A stretch of DNA of 64,000 nt from Actinomycetes bacterium (GTDB lineage: Bacteria; Actinomycetota; Thermoleophilia; Gaiellales; F1-60-MAGs149), in assembly GCA_025360225.1 (NCBI GenBank), contig JANYCN010000064.1, positions 1 through 64,000 of the forward strand, given 5' to 3'. The notes below the pieces were generated by a model, which was not told where the DNA came from, did not search any database, and saw only the letters and a program-made list of their open reading frames with translations. Shown piece by piece: positions 1-8,313 of the stretch (positions are counted from its first letter, which is position 1; every line of letters begins with the position of its first letter). Both the position numbers and the translations under genes were made by a program.

Positions 1-78
1 AGCTCCGGCGACCGCGCCCCGGCCCGCTCTGCGTGCCGGATCGTGGGCTTCGCGGGAACCTCGCGCGCCGCTTGCCCG

Positions 79-720
79 CTAGGAGCCGGTCGACCCGCCG
101 CGTCGGGCGCGTCGTTCGACGCCGTTACGCGGGCGCGCCGCCAAGGCGTGCCCGAGCAGCTCAGCGGCGAGGATGCCGTCCGGCGCGCCGTAGGCGATGA
201 GCTCGTCGCAGAGGATCCTCGCCCCCGGACGCGGGAGAGCTACGCCGACGTTGACGAGCGGGCTCGCCAACGCGCGCTCGAGCGCGCGGCACATCCCATC
301 GGCACCAGGGGCGCGTGACCGGCCAGCAGCATCGAGCGCGGCGAGCAACGGGCCGCGCGTCATCGTCACGCGAACGGGGCGATCGGCGGCCGGCTCGATC
401 GGGCGGTGCACGCCCTTCGCAGCGACGCGCTCCTCCGGAACGCCGAGAGCAGCCGCGAGGTCGAGGACGTCTCGCTCAACGGCACGGACGGCGTCACGGT
501 GGCGCGCCGCCGGCACGCTGAGGAGGTGTTGGAGCGCCTTCTCCCGCGCGCCGGCGAGCGCCGTGGCTGCTCGCGCCCAGCTGAAGACTGCAGGGTTGCG
601 GTCGCGCGCCTCCTCCAGCCGCTCGCCGACCGCGGCGATCTCTACGCGAGCCGCAGCGAGGCGTCCGGCGACGAACGCGTCGGTCGGATCGCCCTGGCCG
701 CCGTCCCTCGCCTCGGCCAC
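79..720 (-). CDS. hypothetical protein, 213 aa
   Basis: I do not recognise this protein. It starts at a GTG and is rich in alanine and arginine, probably largely helical. It has no signal peptide, no membrane segment and no motif I can name. It lies 3 bases downstream of the stop of the next gene on the minus strand, so it is probably the last gene of a three-gene unit (1190 to 79). Codon use resembles the neighbours and the opposite-strand frames look like shadows. The 78 bases before its end show nothing I can identify. Confidence 0.55.
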   Translation of the reverse strand: MAEARDGGQGDPTDAFVAGRLAAARVEIAAVGERLEEARDRNPAVFSWARAATALAGAREKALQHLLSVPAARHRDAVRAVERDVLDLAAALGVPEERVAAKGVHRPIEPAADRPVRVTMTRGPLLAALDAAGRSRAPGADGMCRALERALASPLVNVGVALPRPGARILCDELIAYGAPDGILAAELLGHALAARPRNGVERRARRGGSTGS

Positions 721-723
721 GGC

Positions 724-969
724 CTACAGCTTGCCGAAGCCCGCCTGCTGGAGGCGTGTCCAGAGGTCGGCGGCGGTGTTCGACTGGCGGATGTAGACGC
801 CACCGACCGGCACCTTCTCGCCCTCCATCGACAGCACGACGCCCCGCTTCGGGCTCGTCGCGTCGAGGTAGTGGTCGCCGTCGGCGAGCAGCTCGCCGGG
901 CTCCGAGAACACCACGGCAGCCCGCTCCGCCTCGGAGAGCGGTGCGAGCCAGCCGAAGGTGCGGCTCAC
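724..969 (-). CDS. hypothetical protein, 81 aa
   Basis: This is a small unknown protein. Its GTG start overlaps the TGA of the upstream gene (GTGA at 966-969), which argues for translational coupling. The N-terminal part (SRTFGWLAPLSEAERAAVVF) and a GG-VYIRQS stretch near residue 57 look like a compact soluble domain. There is no signal peptide or membrane segment. The function is unknown; only the context of a three-gene unit supports it. Confidence 0.5.
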   Translation of the reverse strand: MSRTFGWLAPLSEAERAAVVFSEPGELLADGDHYLDATSPKRGVVLSMEGEKVPVGGVYIRQSNTAADLWTRLQQAGFGKL

Positions 970-1190
970 TTCTTCTTCGCCGCCTTCTTGGACGCCTTGA
1001 GCGGGTTCATCATCTTCTCCTTGGCGTCAGCAGGCGCCTCGGTGAGCGGCAGGACCGCCAGGCCGCAGGGGCCCTGGATGCGGACGCGCACGTGCGCGCA
1101 CTTCTCAGGAACGCTCCAGAGGGCGACGGTGCGGTGGCCGTCCTTGCAGATGAAGACGTTGGCGGTCTTCGAGGTCGTCGACGATTCCAT
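966..1190 (-). CDS. small protein with lysine-rich tail, 74 aa
   Basis: This is an unknown protein starting MESSTTSKTANVF. An earlier ATG at 1232 is possible, but it would touch the divergent OsmC start. A -10-like TACCAT ends 6 bases before the ATG at 1190, which favours this start and a leaderless message. The protein has two cysteines (near VFICKDG and PEKCAHV) and a very basic C-terminus, KASKKAAKKK, which could bind nucleic acid. That role is inference only. Confidence 0.5.
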   Translation of the reverse strand: MESSTTSKTANVFICKDGHRTVALWSVPEKCAHVRVRIQGPCGLAVLPLTEAPADAKEKMMNPLKASKKAAKKK

Positions 1191-1196
1191 GCTCGC

Positions 1197-1202
1197 ATGG
1201 TA
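1197..1202 (-). promoter_or_regulatory. -10 box of leaderless start at 1190
   Basis: Read on the minus strand, TACCAT is followed by 6 bases and then the ATG. No clear -35 is visible. Confidence 0.4.
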
Positions 1203-1230
1203 CGACGGATCGGCTAGGATCGGCGCCAGC

Positions 1231-1677
1231 ATGGCTCCCGTTGCGAAGACGTTCGGCTACGAGGTCGCCCTCGCGTGGGAGGGTGGGCGGGCCTCGACGA
1301 TCACCGCCGGGACCAGACCGGCGCTGCTCTCCGCCCCTCCGGCAGACTTTCCCGGCGGCGACGCGGAGCGTTGGAGCCCCGAGCACCTCTTCCTCGGGTC
1401 GATCGCAAGCTGCACCCTTCTGTCCTTCCTCGCCCACGCTGGGCACGCCGGAATCGACGTCGTCTCCTACGCGGCCACGGCCGGCGGCACCATCACGCGA
1501 CGCGCGGTGAACGGGCGCTACGCGTTCGTCTCGGTCGAGCTGCGCCCGCGGATCACCGTTGCCCTCGGCCAGCGCGCCGCGGCCTTCGCGATCACCGCCA
1601 AGGCAGAGCGCGACTGCTTCATCACCGCCTCGACGAACGCCGACGTCACCGTCTACTGGGAGATCGAAGACCGATGA
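1231..1677 (+). CDS. OsmC family protein
   Basis: This 148-aa protein is of the OsmC/Ohr fold, a family of thiol-dependent peroxidases that reduce organic hydroperoxides. The family-typical stretch WSPEHLFLGSIASCTLLSFL (about residues 48-67) carries the first conserved cysteine, and DCFITASTNADV near the C-terminus carries the second. The length fits the OsmC rather than the YhfA fusion group. The ATG follows a TAGGAT hexamer by 10 bases. The stop overlaps the start of the ureohydrolase gene (ATGA), making it the first gene of a four-gene operon. It could be a detoxification enzyme or a YhfA-like protein of unknown role. Confidence 0.85.
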   Translation: MAPVAKTFGYEVALAWEGGRASTITAGTRPALLSAPPADFPGGDAERWSPEHLFLGSIASCTLLSFLAHAGHAGIDVVSYAATAGGTITRRAVNGRYAFVSVELRPRITVALGQRAAAFAITAKAERDCFITASTNADVTVYWEIEDR

Positions 1678-2717
1678 GCGAGCCCGCCAACGGACACGAC
1701 GCCGACGCGCGCAGGGCGCGGCCCGGGCGGATACAGGCCAACCGGCCCGGTGAGCGTGGCTACGCCGGCGTCGGGCTGACGTACGGCCGGCTGCCGCTCG
1801 CCCTCGATCCGTCAGGTCTCGTCGGCGCCGACATCGCGGTTCTCGGCGCACCGTTCGACGAGGGGGTCTCCTACCGCACCGGCACGCGCTTTGGGCCACG
1901 GGCGATCCGGCTCGCCGAGGACACCGGCTTCCCGGCGGAGCGCCCCAGCATGGAGCTCGGGATCGACCCGTTTCTGACGCTCGACATGGTCGACTACGGC
2001 GACATCGACGTCGAGCCGTCGAAGCTGGACGTCTCACACGCGAGGCTCCACGCGGCCCTGGCCGAGATCTACGACGCCGGCGCGGTGTCGGTCGTGCTCG
2101 GCGGCGACCACTCGCTGTCGTCACCCACGCTGCACGCGCTCGCTGACCGCTGGGGCGCAGACGGCTACTCGGTGGTGCACTTCGACACCCACGCCGACAC
2201 CGGCGAGCTCGACTACGAGGCGCCGCACGGGCTGCCGTTTCGCAAGGCGGTCGTTGACGGACACCTGAACGGTAACAACATCGTCCAGGTCGGGCTGCGT
2301 GGCACCTGGCCGTTTCCCGCCGACTTCCAGTGGATGCGCGAGGCCGGCTTCCGCTGGCACACGATGGGCGACATCGTCGAGCGCGGCATCGGCCCGGTCG
2401 TCCGCGAGGCGATCGCTCACGCCCGCGAGCGCGCACCGCGGACGTACCTGACGGTCGACATCGACTCCCTCGACCCCGCCTACGCGCCTGGTACAGGCAC
2501 GCCCGAGCCGGGAGGGTTGACGTCGCGCGAGCTGCTCTGGGCCGTCCGCACCGTCGCGAGCGAGCTCGACCTCTGCGCGATGGACATCGTCGAGGTCTCA
2601 CCGCCGTACGACGCGGCGGGGATCACCGCGCTGGCCGGCCACCGGGTGGTGCTCGAGACCCTGAGCGGGATCGCGTTGCGACGCAGCGGACAGCCGGCGC
2701 GCCGCGAAGCGCCGTGA
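1674..2717 (+). CDS. agmatinase/arginase family ureohydrolase
   Basis: This 347-aa manganese-dependent ureohydrolase has all the family metal-ligand motifs: GGDHS, DTHAD, DIDSLDPAYAPG followed by TGTPEPGG, and EVSPPYD. The family hydrolyses guanidino groups (agmatine, arginine, guanidinobutyrate, guanidine) to urea. The PGTGTPEPGG loop favours an agmatinase-type over an arginase-type enzyme, but the substrate cannot be fixed from sequence. The start overlaps the OsmC stop as ATGA. The stop overlaps the GTG of the DUF815 gene, so the three are co-translated. Confidence 0.9.
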   Translation: MSEPANGHDADARRARPGRIQANRPGERGYAGVGLTYGRLPLALDPSGLVGADIAVLGAPFDEGVSYRTGTRFGPRAIRLAEDTGFPAERPSMELGIDPFLTLDMVDYGDIDVEPSKLDVSHARLHAALAEIYDAGAVSVVLGGDHSLSSPTLHALADRWGADGYSVVHFDTHADTGELDYEAPHGLPFRKAVVDGHLNGNNIVQVGLRGTWPFPADFQWMREAGFRWHTMGDIVERGIGPVVREAIAHARERAPRTYLTVDIDSLDPAYAPGTGTPEPGGLTSRELLWAVRTVASELDLCAMDIVEVSPPYDAAGITALAGHRVVLETLSGIALRRSGQPARREAP

Positions 2718-3808
2718 CGCTCGTCGCGTACGCCGACCTGGAGAACGACCCGCTCGTCCACGCTGCGCGATCGGGAAGCGGTCTCGAGCACGCCCTGTTC
2801 ACCGAGCCGGGCGGGCTTCGACTGGCGATCGTGCAGCGAATCATCGCGTCGAGCGGCCCGTTCGCGACGGTTGCACGGCGCGGCGTCGTCGACGACGAGA
2901 GGCTCGCGGTCGCTGCCGACGAGCTGCGGTCGCTGGCGACGCTCGCACGCTCGCCGAAGGAGGAGCGCACCGTCGCGACCGGCCCGCACGCCGAGCTCGT
3001 GGCCCAGGTGCTCGCAACCAGCGACTGGGGATCCCTGGCGCCCGACCTCGCCCGCTTCCATCGCGTCAACGGGTGCGGGGCTCTCGCGACGCACCGGGTG
3101 CTGCGCGCCGCCGCCGGTGCTCTGCACGGCGTCGCTGACCCCGACCCGATCGAGCTCGGAGACCTGGTCGGGCGCCGCGAGCTCCGCGACGGGCTCCTCA
3201 GCGACCTCGACGCGTTCACGGCAGGTGACCCGGCGAACGACGCGTTGCTGTACGGCCCGCCCGGCACTGGCAAGTCCGCGACGGTGCGCGCGTGCGCGTC
3301 TGCCTACGCCAACCGTGGGTTGCGACTGGTGCAGGTCGCGCGCGACGAGCTAGACGACGTTGACCGGGTCTTCTCGCTCGTGGCCGGCGAGGGGCCGCGC
3401 GTGCTGCTGTTCCTCGACGACCTGGTGTTCGACGATGGTTCCCGCGCCGACCGGGCGCTGCGGGCGGCGCTCGAGGGTGGCGTGACGCGACGCCCCGAGA
3501 ACGTCCTCGTCTGGGCAACCTCGAACCGGCTGAACATGACGCACCAGACGCACTCCGAGCGCTCTGACGAGATCGACGAGGGCGAGGCTCGGGGCGAGAA
3601 GGTCGCGCTCGCGAACCGCTTTGGTCGCCGCGTACGCTTCGATCTCCGCGGTGAGGACTGGTACGTTGCGATCGTGACGAGGCTCGTGATCGACCGGCTC
3701 GGTCGTGTCCCTGACGGGTGTATCGACGAGGCCCTCCGCTTCGCCCGTACGGGCGCCGGCCCGCGCCCACGCACCGCCCACCACTTCGTCGCCAGCTACC
3801 GGCCATGA
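2714..3808 (+). CDS. DUF815 family AAA+ ATPase
   Basis: This 364-aa protein of the DUF815 group has a Walker A (GPPGTGKS, about residue 180), a Walker B-like LLFLDDL and a sensor-like ATSNRLNMTHQTH segment. The function of the family is not established; its members are P-loop ATPases. The GTG start at 2714 overlaps the preceding TGA. The stop overlaps the rpiA ATG (ATGA), so it sits inside a tightly coupled operon between a ureohydrolase and a pentose-phosphate enzyme. No reason for that pairing is obvious. Confidence 0.85.
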   Translation: MTLVAYADLENDPLVHAARSGSGLEHALFTEPGGLRLAIVQRIIASSGPFATVARRGVVDDERLAVAADELRSLATLARSPKEERTVATGPHAELVAQVLATSDWGSLAPDLARFHRVNGCGALATHRVLRAAAGALHGVADPDPIELGDLVGRRELRDGLLSDLDAFTAGDPANDALLYGPPGTGKSATVRACASAYANRGLRLVQVARDELDDVDRVFSLVAGEGPRVLLFLDDLVFDDGSRADRALRAALEGGVTRRPENVLVWATSNRLNMTHQTHSERSDEIDEGEARGEKVALANRFGRRVRFDLRGEDWYVAIVTRLVIDRLGRVPDGCIDEALRFARTGAGPRPRTAHHFVASYRP

Positions 3809-4518
3809 GCGTCGACGCGCGCAAGCGCGAGGCGGCCGAGGCGGCGGTCGCGGCCGAGGTGAAGAGCGGGATGATCGTCGGCCTCGGCACCGGCTCGACC
3901 GCAGTGCACGTCGTTCGCGCGATCGGTCGCCTGCTCGCGACCGGCGAGCTGACGGCGGTCGTCGGCGTCCCGACATCCGAGGCGACCGCTGACCTCGCGC
4001 GCGAGGTCGGGATCCCGCTCGCGACCCTCGAGCAGCAGCCGCGGCTGGCCGTCTGCATCGATGGCGCGGACGAGATCGCCCCCGATCTCGGCCTGACGAA
4101 AGGCCTCGGTGGCGCCCTCCTACGGGAGAAGATCGTCGCATCGGCCGCTGACCGGTTCGTGATCGTCGCGGACGACGCGAAGCTCGTCGAGCGTCTCGGC
4201 ACGCGCGCGCCGATCCCTGTCGAGATCGTTCCGTTCGCAGCGGCGGTCTGCGCCCTCGCGCTGGCCGCGCTCGGCTGCACGCCGACGCTCCGCCATGGGC
4301 CCGACGGGGCCCCGTACCTCACCGACGAGCGAAACCACATCCTCGACTGCGCGTTCCCCGACGGCATCGCTGCACCGGGCGAGCTCGACCTCGCGATCGA
4401 CCGGATCCCCGGCGTCGTCGAACATGGGCTGTTCCTCGGCGTTGCCGACGTGGCGTTCGTCGCCAGCACCGACGGCGTGTCGGTGCGCCGTGCTCAGGCG
4501 CCGGCGAGCCAGGCGTAG
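3805..4518 (+). CDS. rpiA: ribose-5-phosphate isomerase A
   Basis: This cytosolic pentose-phosphate enzyme interconverts ribose-5-phosphate and ribulose-5-phosphate. It has the RpiA motifs GLGTGSTA (phosphate loop), DGADEIAPDLGLTKGLGGAL (active-site Asp and Lys) and DDAKLVERLG. At 237 aa it has the normal length for RpiA. The ATG overlaps the DUF815 stop. The last 25 bases overlap the end of the convergent amylosucrase gene. A 52-base piece closely matching the GLTKGLGGALLRE part recurs at 6555-6606. Confidence 0.95.
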   Translation: MSVDARKREAAEAAVAAEVKSGMIVGLGTGSTAVHVVRAIGRLLATGELTAVVGVPTSEATADLAREVGIPLATLEQQPRLAVCIDGADEIAPDLGLTKGLGGALLREKIVASAADRFVIVADDAKLVERLGTRAPIPVEIVPFAAAVCALALAALGCTPTLRHGPDGAPYLTDERNHILDCAFPDGIAAPGELDLAIDRIPGVVEHGLFLGVADVAFVASTDGVSVRRAQAPASQA

Positions 4519-6434
4519 CCGAGCCCGTCGAGCGTGAGCCGACCGTCGACGACCCGCACGGGGCCGTCGGCCGAGACGACCGTGACGAAGCTGGTGATGC
4601 CCGAGGCGCGCAGCAGATCGTCGCTCACCGACTGGCGCTCGTCGCCGAAGTTCGCGAGCGCGAGCAGCCGCTGCCCGCGCCGGTGGTGCCGAGTGAAGGC
4701 GAGCACGTGCCGGTTCCCGGAGTCGAGCACCGCGAGCGTAGCGTCTGCGCGCAGGGCGTCGCCGCTTCGCCGTGCGGCGCCGAGCCGGCGCATCGCGGAG
4801 AACACGCGCTCCTCCACGGAGCCCGACACGGAGCGTCGGGTCGCCACCTCCCACGACATCGGCGGACGGTTGATCCAGCGGCTGTCCGCGGCATGCAGCG
4901 GATCGTCCTGCCAGCGCGCGTCGTTGGCGAGGGCGATCTCGTCACCCATCCAGATCAGCGGGATGCCGCCGTACGCGTAGACGACCGAGTACAGCAACAC
5001 CAGACGGCGGATCGCACCAGCGAGCGCGAGCTCGTCGCCGTCGATTCGCGCCTGGTCGATGCCAGCGAGCGCTGCGGCCATCCCCGAAGTCCGGACGTCG
5101 CCGGTCTCCGGGTTGTGCTGGAAGTCGACGCCTTTGGCGTGTGACCCCGTGAACCGGTCGGCGTAGAAGTCGGCGAGAAACCGGCGATGGGCCGCCCCGT
5201 CGATTCCGGCGGCCGCGGCGTCATCGTCACTGACCGCCCACCCGATGTCGTCGTGGCAGCGCAGGTAGTTGACCCAGGTCGTGCCGAGCGGCGGCGTTCC
5301 GACTCCTCGCAGCGCACGCACCATGAGGTTGGCGTCGCGGCTGGCGGCTGCCGACCAGAGCATCACCATCAGCTGGTTGTTGTAGGCGATCTCACACTCC
5401 GGACGGAACGCGTCGTGTCCGCCGAGGTAGGGCAGAAGGAGCTTCGCCGGGACGATCGCCTCGGCCTTGAACACGACGGACGGGGCGGTGACGCGCATCA
5501 AAGCGCGGAACGCCTGCAGCAAGCGGTGTGCGCCGTACTGGTTCTGGCAGTCCGTGCCCATCACCTTCCACGTGAACGGCACCGCGTCCAACCGCAACAC
5601 GTCGACGCCCCGGTTTGCAACGGACACCATCTCCTCGAACATCGCTGCGAACGTGTCCGGGCTCGTGTAGTCGAGGTCCCACTGCCACGTGTTGAACGTC
5701 GTCCAGACGACGCGCCCCATCGCTGGCTCGTCGGTGAAGCTCCCGGGCGCCGTGTCGGGGAACACCTCAGGAAGGGTGCGCTCGTACAGGTCGGGCACCG
5801 TGCGATCGGGGAAGGTCAGGTAGCGCGCTCTCATCCGACGGTCTCCCGCCACGGCGGCGCGCGCCCAGGCGTGCTCGGCGGCGGTGTGGTTGATCACGAG
5901 GTCAACGCACAGGTTCATGCCGCGCTCGTGCAACGCCGCCGCGACCGCCTCGAGGTCGGCGATCGTCCCAAGCCGCGGATCGAGCTCGCGGTAGTCGGCG
6001 ACGGCGTAGCCGCCGTCGCTCTCACCCTCGCGTGGTCGCAGGAGCGGCATCAGGTGCAGGTAGGTGACGCCGAGCTCCTGCAGGTAGTCAAGGTGCCCCG
6101 GGAGCGCGGCGAGGGTGCCGCAGAACCGATCGACGTAGGTCGCGTAGCCGATCTGGCAGGCGCCGAGGTACCAGTCGTCGTCCACCTCGCGGAGCCGGTC
6201 TCGGAGCCGCAACGCCGGGCAACGTGCAGTGGCGCCCGCGAGGGCGACGCCGACGACCCGCTCGAGCAATGCCGGCGTGGCCTGGGCGCCGTACAGCGCG
6301 ATGAGCGCTTCCACGAGATCGTCGCCGGCGCGCGCGAGCCGCGCGCAGAACGCGGCGCCTTCCAGCTCGCCGAGCGCGGAAACCGCGTCAACCGCGATCG
6401 ACTCGGTCAGGTTCTCGATCCTCGGCGCCGTCAC
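4494..6434 (-). CDS. amylosucrase (GH13)
   Basis: This 646-aa GH13 alpha-glucan-forming enzyme is expected to use sucrose to extend an alpha-1,4-glucan and release fructose. The length and architecture match amylosucrase: a helical N-domain of about 90 aa, then YLGACQIGYATYVDRFCG and DLVINHTAAEHAWA. The catalytic set is an Asp nucleophile in LRLDAVPF, a Glu acid/base in FKAEAIV and a stabilising Asp in RCHDDIGW. The last two motifs distinguish amylosucrases from ordinary amylases. The start is a GTG preceded at 9 bases by TAGACT. No signal peptide is seen, so it should be intracellular. A sucrose hydrolase of the same subfamily is the main alternative. Confidence 0.85.
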   Translation of the reverse strand: MTAPRIENLTESIAVDAVSALGELEGAAFCARLARAGDDLVEALIALYGAQATPALLERVVGVALAGATARCPALRLRDRLREVDDDWYLGACQIGYATYVDRFCGTLAALPGHLDYLQELGVTYLHLMPLLRPREGESDGGYAVADYRELDPRLGTIADLEAVAAALHERGMNLCVDLVINHTAAEHAWARAAVAGDRRMRARYLTFPDRTVPDLYERTLPEVFPDTAPGSFTDEPAMGRVVWTTFNTWQWDLDYTSPDTFAAMFEEMVSVANRGVDVLRLDAVPFTWKVMGTDCQNQYGAHRLLQAFRALMRVTAPSVVFKAEAIVPAKLLLPYLGGHDAFRPECEIAYNNQLMVMLWSAAASRDANLMVRALRGVGTPPLGTTWVNYLRCHDDIGWAVSDDDAAAAGIDGAAHRRFLADFYADRFTGSHAKGVDFQHNPETGDVRTSGMAAALAGIDQARIDGDELALAGAIRRLVLLYSVVYAYGGIPLIWMGDEIALANDARWQDDPLHAADSRWINRPPMSWEVATRRSVSGSVEERVFSAMRRLGAARRSGDALRADATLAVLDSGNRHVLAFTRHHRRGQRLLALANFGDERQSVSDDLLRASGITSFVTVVSADGPVRVVDGRLTLDGLGYAWLAGA

Positions 6435-6554
6435 GGAGGGCGAAGTCTAGGGACGCTCGGTCAGCCGGGAGCCGATACCCGCCCTGGTTGCGGTGGCGAT
6501 CAAGGACGAGCCCCGGCAAGCCGGTTAGCGTGATCGGCCGCCTGAGGAGCGCTT

Positions 6555-6606
6555 CGCCCCCGATCACGGCCTGACGAACGGCCTCGGCGGCGCGCTCCTA
6601 CGGGAG
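6555..6606 (+). pseudogene. fragment of rpiA
   Basis: This stretch is nearly identical to rpiA bases around 4077-4128. Only a few substitutions separate them over about 48 bases, mostly in third codon positions of the GLTKGLGGALLRE segment. Nothing else of rpiA is found on either side. It looks like a leftover of a partial duplication or recombination. It overlaps the stop of the hyuB gene on the other strand and lies next to a repeat end at 6618. Confidence 0.6.
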
Positions 6607-8313
6607 CGCGGCGTGGGCTAGTGGTGTGATTGTGTAATGGCGAGGGGTGCGCACGAGCCGCCCCGGCGGGCCGATGTAGCGCACGCGGACACCGTGCTCG
6701 CGTTCGGCCGACTCCGCGGTGACCCGACCGTTCACGACGTCGTCGAGGATCGCGGCGATCAACCGCTCCGCGGGCGGGCCATAGCCGGCGCCGCCGGGCA
6801 GGACGAGATCGACGCGTTCGTCGGCTGCGAGCGTGACGAGGCGCTTCGCTGGCGGCTCGGATCCGTCTGCAAGCCGGTAGCTGCCGACGCTCCCAGACCG
6901 GCCACCGGCGAGCCCCGACCCGGCGAACCGTGTCCGTTCGATCAGCGTCGACACCGCCCACGGCCGGTCGCCGCGAGAGCTGACGGAGACCGCCTGAGCC
7001 AGGCCGCCACGGAACCGGCCCGCCCCTCCGGAGTCGGGCACGAGCTCCTTGCGGTGCATCACGAGCGGCGTGCGCGACTCGAACACCTCCACGGGGACGC
7101 CCGCGACGCCGGACGGGAAGCCGTTCGTCTGCAAGCCGTCCTTGCCGGACCGAGCGCCAGCGCCACCGGACTGGAACAACGTGAACGTGAACCGCCGAGC
7201 GCTGCCCGGCCACTCGCCACGCCACACCGTCAGCCAGCTCGCCTCCGACCCGCCGGCCATCAAGCGCCCGGGCATCGCCTGCGCGAGGGCGCCGAACACC
7301 GTGCACGGGATCAGGTGACCGAGCAGGTGGCGGGCCGCGACGGCCGCGGGCTCGCGACAGTTGAAGATCGAGCCCTCCGGCGCCGTCACGTGCACCGGAC
7401 GGAACGCGCCCTCGTTGTGCGGCACCTCGGCGTTGATCGCCGCCTTGATCGCGAATGACGAGTAGGCGTGCGTGTAGTTCAAGACGACGTTCAACCCCCG
7501 TCCAACCTGGTCGGAGGAGCCGGCGAAGTCGACCGTGCACTCATCGCCGGCGATCGTGACGGTGACGACGACGTGGATCGGCTCGCCGTCGATGCCATCC
7601 GCCCAGGTGTCGTTCGCGTACGACCCGTCCGGAAGGGCAGCGATGGCGAGACGCATCGCGCGCTCCGAGCGGTCGATGATCGCGTCCGCCAGCGGGTCGA
7701 TCGAGTCGAGCGCGAACTCGTCGAGCAGGTGGCGCAGGTCGCGAGCGCCAACGTCGTTACACGCCGCCTGCGCGTACAGGTCGCCGATCGTCTCGTCCGG
7801 CACGCGCACGTTCGCCGCGAGGATGGCGAGCAGGTCGTGATTTGGCTCGCCGGCGCGGAACAGGTGCATGATCGGGATCCGCACGCCCTCCTCGTAGATC
7901 TCCGTCGCACCGCCACCGTACACCTGGCCGCCGATGTCGGGCGAGTGACAACACGACGCGAAGTAGCCGATCGGACGACCAAGGTGGAACACGGGCGTGA
8001 CGACCGTCATGTCGTTGATCTGCCCGGCCGTTTGCCACGGATCGTTCGTGATCAGCACGTCACCGTCAACGAGCGTGGCGGGTGGGATCGTCGCGAGGAA
8101 GTGACGGAGGCCCGTCGCCATCGCGTTGATGTGCCCCGGGGTGCCCGTGAGCGACTGCGCGACCATGTTGCCGCGGCTGTCGAACACGCCGCAGGCGAGA
8201 TCCTGCGACTCGCGCACGACGGTCGAGAACGCCGTGCGCAGCAACGTCACCTGCTGCTCGTTGACGGTCGAGAGGAGGCGGTTCCAGAGCACCTCGAGCG
8301 TCAGGACGTCCAT
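6598..8313 (-). CDS. hydantoinase B/oxoprolinase family protein
   Basis: This 571-aa protein is homologous to the HyuB subunit of ATP-dependent N-methylhydantoinases, 5-oxoprolinases and acetophenone carboxylases. Family motifs include RESQDLACGVFD, GTPGHINAM, NDPWQTAGQINDM, CCHSPDIGG and GGAGRFRGG. The start overlaps the HyuA stop (ATGA), as expected for partner subunits. The last residues (TITPLAHAALP) are encoded by the terminal repeat at 6618 and by DNA next to the rpiA fragment, so the native C-terminus has probably been replaced. Confidence 0.9.
   Translation of the reverse strand: MDVLTLEVLWNRLLSTVNEQQVTLLRTAFSTVVRESQDLACGVFDSRGNMVAQSLTGTPGHINAMATGLRHFLATIPPATLVDGDVLITNDPWQTAGQINDMTVVTPVFHLGRPIGYFASCCHSPDIGGQVYGGGATEIYEEGVRIPIMHLFRAGEPNHDLLAILAANVRVPDETIGDLYAQAACNDVGARDLRHLLDEFALDSIDPLADAIIDRSERAMRLAIAALPDGSYANDTWADGIDGEPIHVVVTVTIAGDECTVDFAGSSDQVGRGLNVVLNYTHAYSSFAIKAAINAEVPHNEGAFRPVHVTAPEGSIFNCREPAAVAARHLLGHLIPCTVFGALAQAMPGRLMAGGSEASWLTVWRGEWPGSARRFTFTLFQSGGAGARSGKDGLQTNGFPSGVAGVPVEVFESRTPLVMHRKELVPDSGGAGRFRGGLAQAVSVSSRGDRPWAVSTLIERTRFAGSGLAGGRSGSVGSYRLADGSEPPAKRLVTLAADERVDLVLPGGAGYGPPAERLIAAILDDVVNGRVTAESAEREHGVRVRYIGPPGRLVRTPRHYTITPLAHAALP
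6618..6650 (+). repeat. solo end of the CTAGTGGT repeat family
   Basis: CTAGTGGTGTGATTGTG and the following ATGGCG match the ends of the elements at 32228, 41718 and 59638. No opposite end is found nearby. It lies inside the 3' end of hyuB and 12 bases from the rpiA fragment, so this spot has been rearranged. Confidence 0.6.
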
